Below, piece by piece: positions 61,545-64,000 of a DNA stretch of 64,000 bases. How positions within the stretch are numbered: position 1 is the stretch's first letter; every line of letters starts with the position of its first letter. Origin of the DNA: Paracyclopina nana (Eukaryota > Arthropoda > Copepoda > Cyclopoida > Cyclopettidae). The notes beneath the pieces were generated by a model that was given only the letters and a program-made list of their open reading frames with translations, was not told the origin of the DNA and did no database searches. The stretch lies in the NCBI GenBank assembly GCA_019096065.1, contig JAGUCH010000006.1:206001-270000 (forward strand), read 5' to 3'. The translations under genes were made by a program, and so were the position numbers.

Positions 61545-61806
61545 ATACATCCAAATTTGGTTCCAATCAGCTCTATACTTACTGAGTTATGAGCTTCCAA
61601 AGAGCCTTGCTTTGCTTACCGACTATCTGCCCTACCCCACAATGCAAATAAGGTGTTTTATGGAGCTTTTCGACGTAGGGGGCCGTTACTGAAAAAGGAT
61701 CCGAGCTCTAAGTAGCTCCTTTTTGAAATAACGCACCACCGTGATGAGAAGATCTCATTAAGCCATGATTTGTTTGGTGGGGTACTGAGTTTTATGATAA
61801 CAAGAT
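61545..61806. mobile_element. FB2 half-element with FB1 copy d nested inside
   Basis: The stretch CCAAATTTGGTTCCAATC..CTTTGCTTACC matches FB2 at 40700-40775 and resumes as TACTGAGTTTTATGA.AACAAG at 61785. Between them, 61660-61795, lies an FB1 hairpin (GGGGGCCGTTACTGAAAAAG against CTCCTTTTTGAAATAACGCA). FB1 therefore inserted into FB2. Confidence 0.75.
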
Positions 61807-62214
61807 TAAGAGTCAAGTATGCTCAGCTTGCTCAGCTGATGCACCATGCTATGCTTGTTAATTGTGCTTATGCTATACTTATTTGGCTGTTGGAATCGCG
61901 CTACAAGCACATTTTCCCCGTTTTATTGTGAGCCATAGCTGACATTTGCAAATATATTATTTATTCCAGTTAAGTAATGCCGATTTCTAGGCAAGTTCAG
62001 TCAAGCTAAGCTAGGTTCTTTGAGGGCTAATACATCAGCATTATCTAAGTGATCTAAATCATCTTATATTTATACAAACCCAACAAAATTTCAGCTTAGC
62101 TTGTATTCGATAATATGAAACTGGCCTTAACAGTGCATGTGAAAATATTTTTTTAAAAATGGAACATCTGAAAAAAATGCAATGAGCAAGGAAAAAATAC
62201 AATATGTCAAAATG
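61807..62214. other. Non-coding AT-rich stretch
   Basis: Nothing supported beyond scattered GCTCAGC and CTAAGC words resembling FB2 remnants. Confidence 0.3.
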
Positions 62215-62226
62215 TAGCATGAAATC

Positions 62227-62530
62227 CCGGTTGACTTGATATCATGCGAGACTGGTTTTCCAAGTTTAAAGAGAATCCAGGGTATTAGGGCATCCAGGGT
62301 GAAATGACATCCAGGGTGTATGATAGAGGATCCAGGGTGATGGGCATAAAAGGGTGAAATGGCATCCAGGGTGACAGGAGATACAGGGTGATAAGGGGAT
62401 CCAGGGTGAAATGGCATCCAGGGTGAAAGGGCATCCAGGGTGACAGGGGATACAGGGTGATAGGCATCCAGGGTGATAGGGGATCCAGGGTGACAGGGGA
62501 TACAGGGTGATAGGGCATCCAGGGTGAAAG
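62227..62530. repeat. 16-17-bp satellite CATCCAGGGTGAAAGGG
   Basis: About 16 units on CATCCAGGGTGA(A/T)AGGG. The left flank TCATGCGAGACTGGTTTTCC matches that of 53820-54112, showing a common origin of the two arrays. 62531-62910 holds no gene. Confidence 0.92.
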
Positions 62531-62910
62531 AGCATGTTTTTCCCTTTTCAAATACTTTCTTGGATATGCAAATGCCTTGTTTTACGTGCCCGTCAGATCG
62601 ACTTTAAGCCATCTTGAAAGTAAACAAGTCTAACTTTGGCTATTTAAAGTGCTCCACATTTTAGTCCTTTTGAGCAAAATCAAAAGTTAAATTTCATCTT
62701 TTATCAAAGAAACGTCATGAAATATAGTTTGTTTTGAAACATGCGGAAAACCATGAGACTAAAAATAGCAAAAATTGCCTTAAAAAAGGCTGCTCGGTCC
62801 CACGCTGAACTCGTCGAGTGGCAGTCAGCAACAGATTCACTTCTCCTTAAGACAATTTTTTCAATGCCTTTAAAGGGCATTCTTAATACATGAACAGGGC
62901 ATAATTCTTG

Positions 62911-63155
62911 TGTAGTAGGTCGAGATATACTACTGTGACTTATCAAGCCACTACTCGTATCTAGGCTACGTCAAGCGGGGACGGGCCTGGAGGCTAGCAG
63001 AGGTCAGTCTTTGGGCCGCAGACAACACGTGCCAATGCGGTGAATTTATTTCTTTTACTGATGATCACACTATACTACTCGTTATACTACCGCGCGCCCG
63101 AGGCGAGCGCGCGCAGCGAGCGGTCGACCCGTAGGCCGACACGCTCCCTGCTACA
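62911..63155 (-). mobile_element. 3' LTR of a retroelement (minus strand)
   Basis: A 245-bp segment bounded by TGTAG and CTACA, the expected inverted LTR ends. On the minus strand it has TATA-like words (GTAGTATAACG), an AATAAA (63045-63050) and GC-rich ends. A purine tract (GTGGGGTGA) abuts its internal edge at 63156, as expected for second-strand priming. The partner LTR and target duplication lie outside the window. Confidence 0.65.
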
Positions 63156-63173
63156 TCACCCCACGCTAGAAGG

Positions 63174-64000
63174 TTACTGTGTCCTCGCAGTGACGGATTG
63201 AGTCAGGTCTAGCAGGGAGCCTCGAGGGGGACCCTCCATGGCGGGAGCGCTGGGCTGGGTCCCATTCGCGTCAACCACGCGTGCCTGGGGAAGTGTCTGC
63301 TGCAGGACCCCGTATAGATCCGTGTATTGCTGGTGAATCGTACGGATCTGGGCCTGGAGGTCCTGATATGCTTGGGTCTCCTTGTCAGGCCGCGTCCACC
63401 GGCGGAGAGCCTTGAGGGGCGATGTCGACTTGTCCGGGGCATCCAAAGGGTCTTTCTCTCCCGTTTCCGAACCATCTTGCACGGTGAAGTCGCTGAGCTC
63501 GGTGGCCGCTCGTTCTCGGTGGTCTCGCTTCCAGCGGGGTCGGCGCCGGAAATCCGGGTGGCCATCATCCTCATCGTCGTCGCCAGGGAACAAGGGTCCG
63601 TCGTTACCCAGGTTGGCTACCATGCGCCAGGGGAGTTCGACAGCCATGAAGGCAGTGTGCCACAGGCCATACATCAACCACCACCCAAGCCCTCGGCGGC
63701 GATACAGGATAATCATACGGATGATAGAGCCTAGGATGATCTTGATGAGGCCCAGGATCACCAAACCTGCGGTCATGTAGCTCCAGTATTTCCCCACGGT
63801 CGAAAAGAAAGGGATGAGGGCGTTGCCCACCTGGTCAACCATCATGTCGACCAGAGGGTGGTGGCCCCCGATCCGCGTGCGAAGCCGTTCCTTAGAACGT
63901 TGGACGTCAGAGTGGTGACCACGGCCTCGCGCGCGTGGTACAGCTGCAGGTAGAGGGCGTGCTCGGCCTGCTGCTGGGCGGAGTAGATACCGCCTCCTAG
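63174..64000 (-). pseudogene. Envelope glycoprotein-like C-terminus of an LTR element, frameshifted, partial
   Basis: The minus-strand frame ends at TAA 63174-63176, 18 bp before the polypurine tract, the usual place of env in an LTR element. Residues include a hydrophobic membrane anchor (LVILGLIKIILGSIIRMII) followed by basic residues and a long Pro- and acid-rich tail. Upstream of about 63880 the open frame shifts: the segment 64000-63850 is open in another frame and resembles an ectodomain helix, so a single-base loss near 63870-63890 is likely. The look is of chuvirus-type glycoproteins known as env genes of some BEL/Pao elements (family recall, not searched). GC content and codon use differ sharply from the rest of the window. 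Gag-pol would lie beyond the right edge. Confidence 0.5.

Noticed and set aside
62127-62551. Pro/His-rich minus-strand frames
   Set aside because: Translations of the CATCCAGGGTGA satellite.

Overview
The window is from a repeat-rich, AT-rich animal genome, most likely an invertebrate and plausibly an arthropod. Evidence: split genes with canonical GT-AG introns, many only 49-61 bp long; orphan class C GPCRs, a DEG/ENaC channel and CUB-kelch proteins; AATAAA signals; a CACTA-type transposase; and an LTR element with an envelope gene. There are no operons and no prokaryotic signals. Species cannot be told from this window.

Layout. 1-1704: right part of a CACTA/EnSpm-like transposase ORF. 1.8-6.4 kb: non-coding, with a foldback element and a 19-bp satellite. 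6.4-18.5 kb: two convergent paralogous class C GPCR genes, one on + (6437-9754, 5' exons not found) and one on - (18543 down to 11792, complete in five coding exons). An extra copy of the second gene's C-terminus lies between their 3' ends. 18.5-28.5 kb: no genes seen; a succession of unrelated short-unit satellites. 28.9-36.0 kb: a diverged inverted duplication. Two head-to-head paralogous small genes each carry a 14-bp satellite (about 2 kb) in an intron, so the satellite is in opposite orientation in the two halves. The + copy reads through three exons; the - copy looks broken. 37.4-41.2 kb: a CUB / poly-Thr / kelch gene on -, bracketed by an inverted repeat. 41.2-51.1 kb: satellites only. 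51.6-57.3 kb: a compact DEG/ENaC gene and a second, decayed CUB-kelch gene, both on -. 57.27-61.18 kb: a near-identical palindrome of about 3.9 kb whose arms hold a ~172-bp satellite and whose left end stops at an exon edge of the decayed CUB-kelch gene. 62.9-64.0 kb: a GC-rich 3' LTR plus the C-terminal part of an envelope-like gene, running off the right edge.

The genes do not form one pathway. Most are membrane or extracellular proteins (receptor, channel, CUB-kelch), arranged as diverging duplicate pairs. The most notable content is structural: about twenty distinct satellite arrays, several with units holding a short dyad (CTCAG..CTGAG, TCAAAT..ATTTGA, TCAC..GTGA, TTCGAA), four families of small foldback elements, and two large inverted duplications. 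All exon models were built by eye from reading frames, splice-site consensus and paralogue comparison; identities were judged by eye, not computed.
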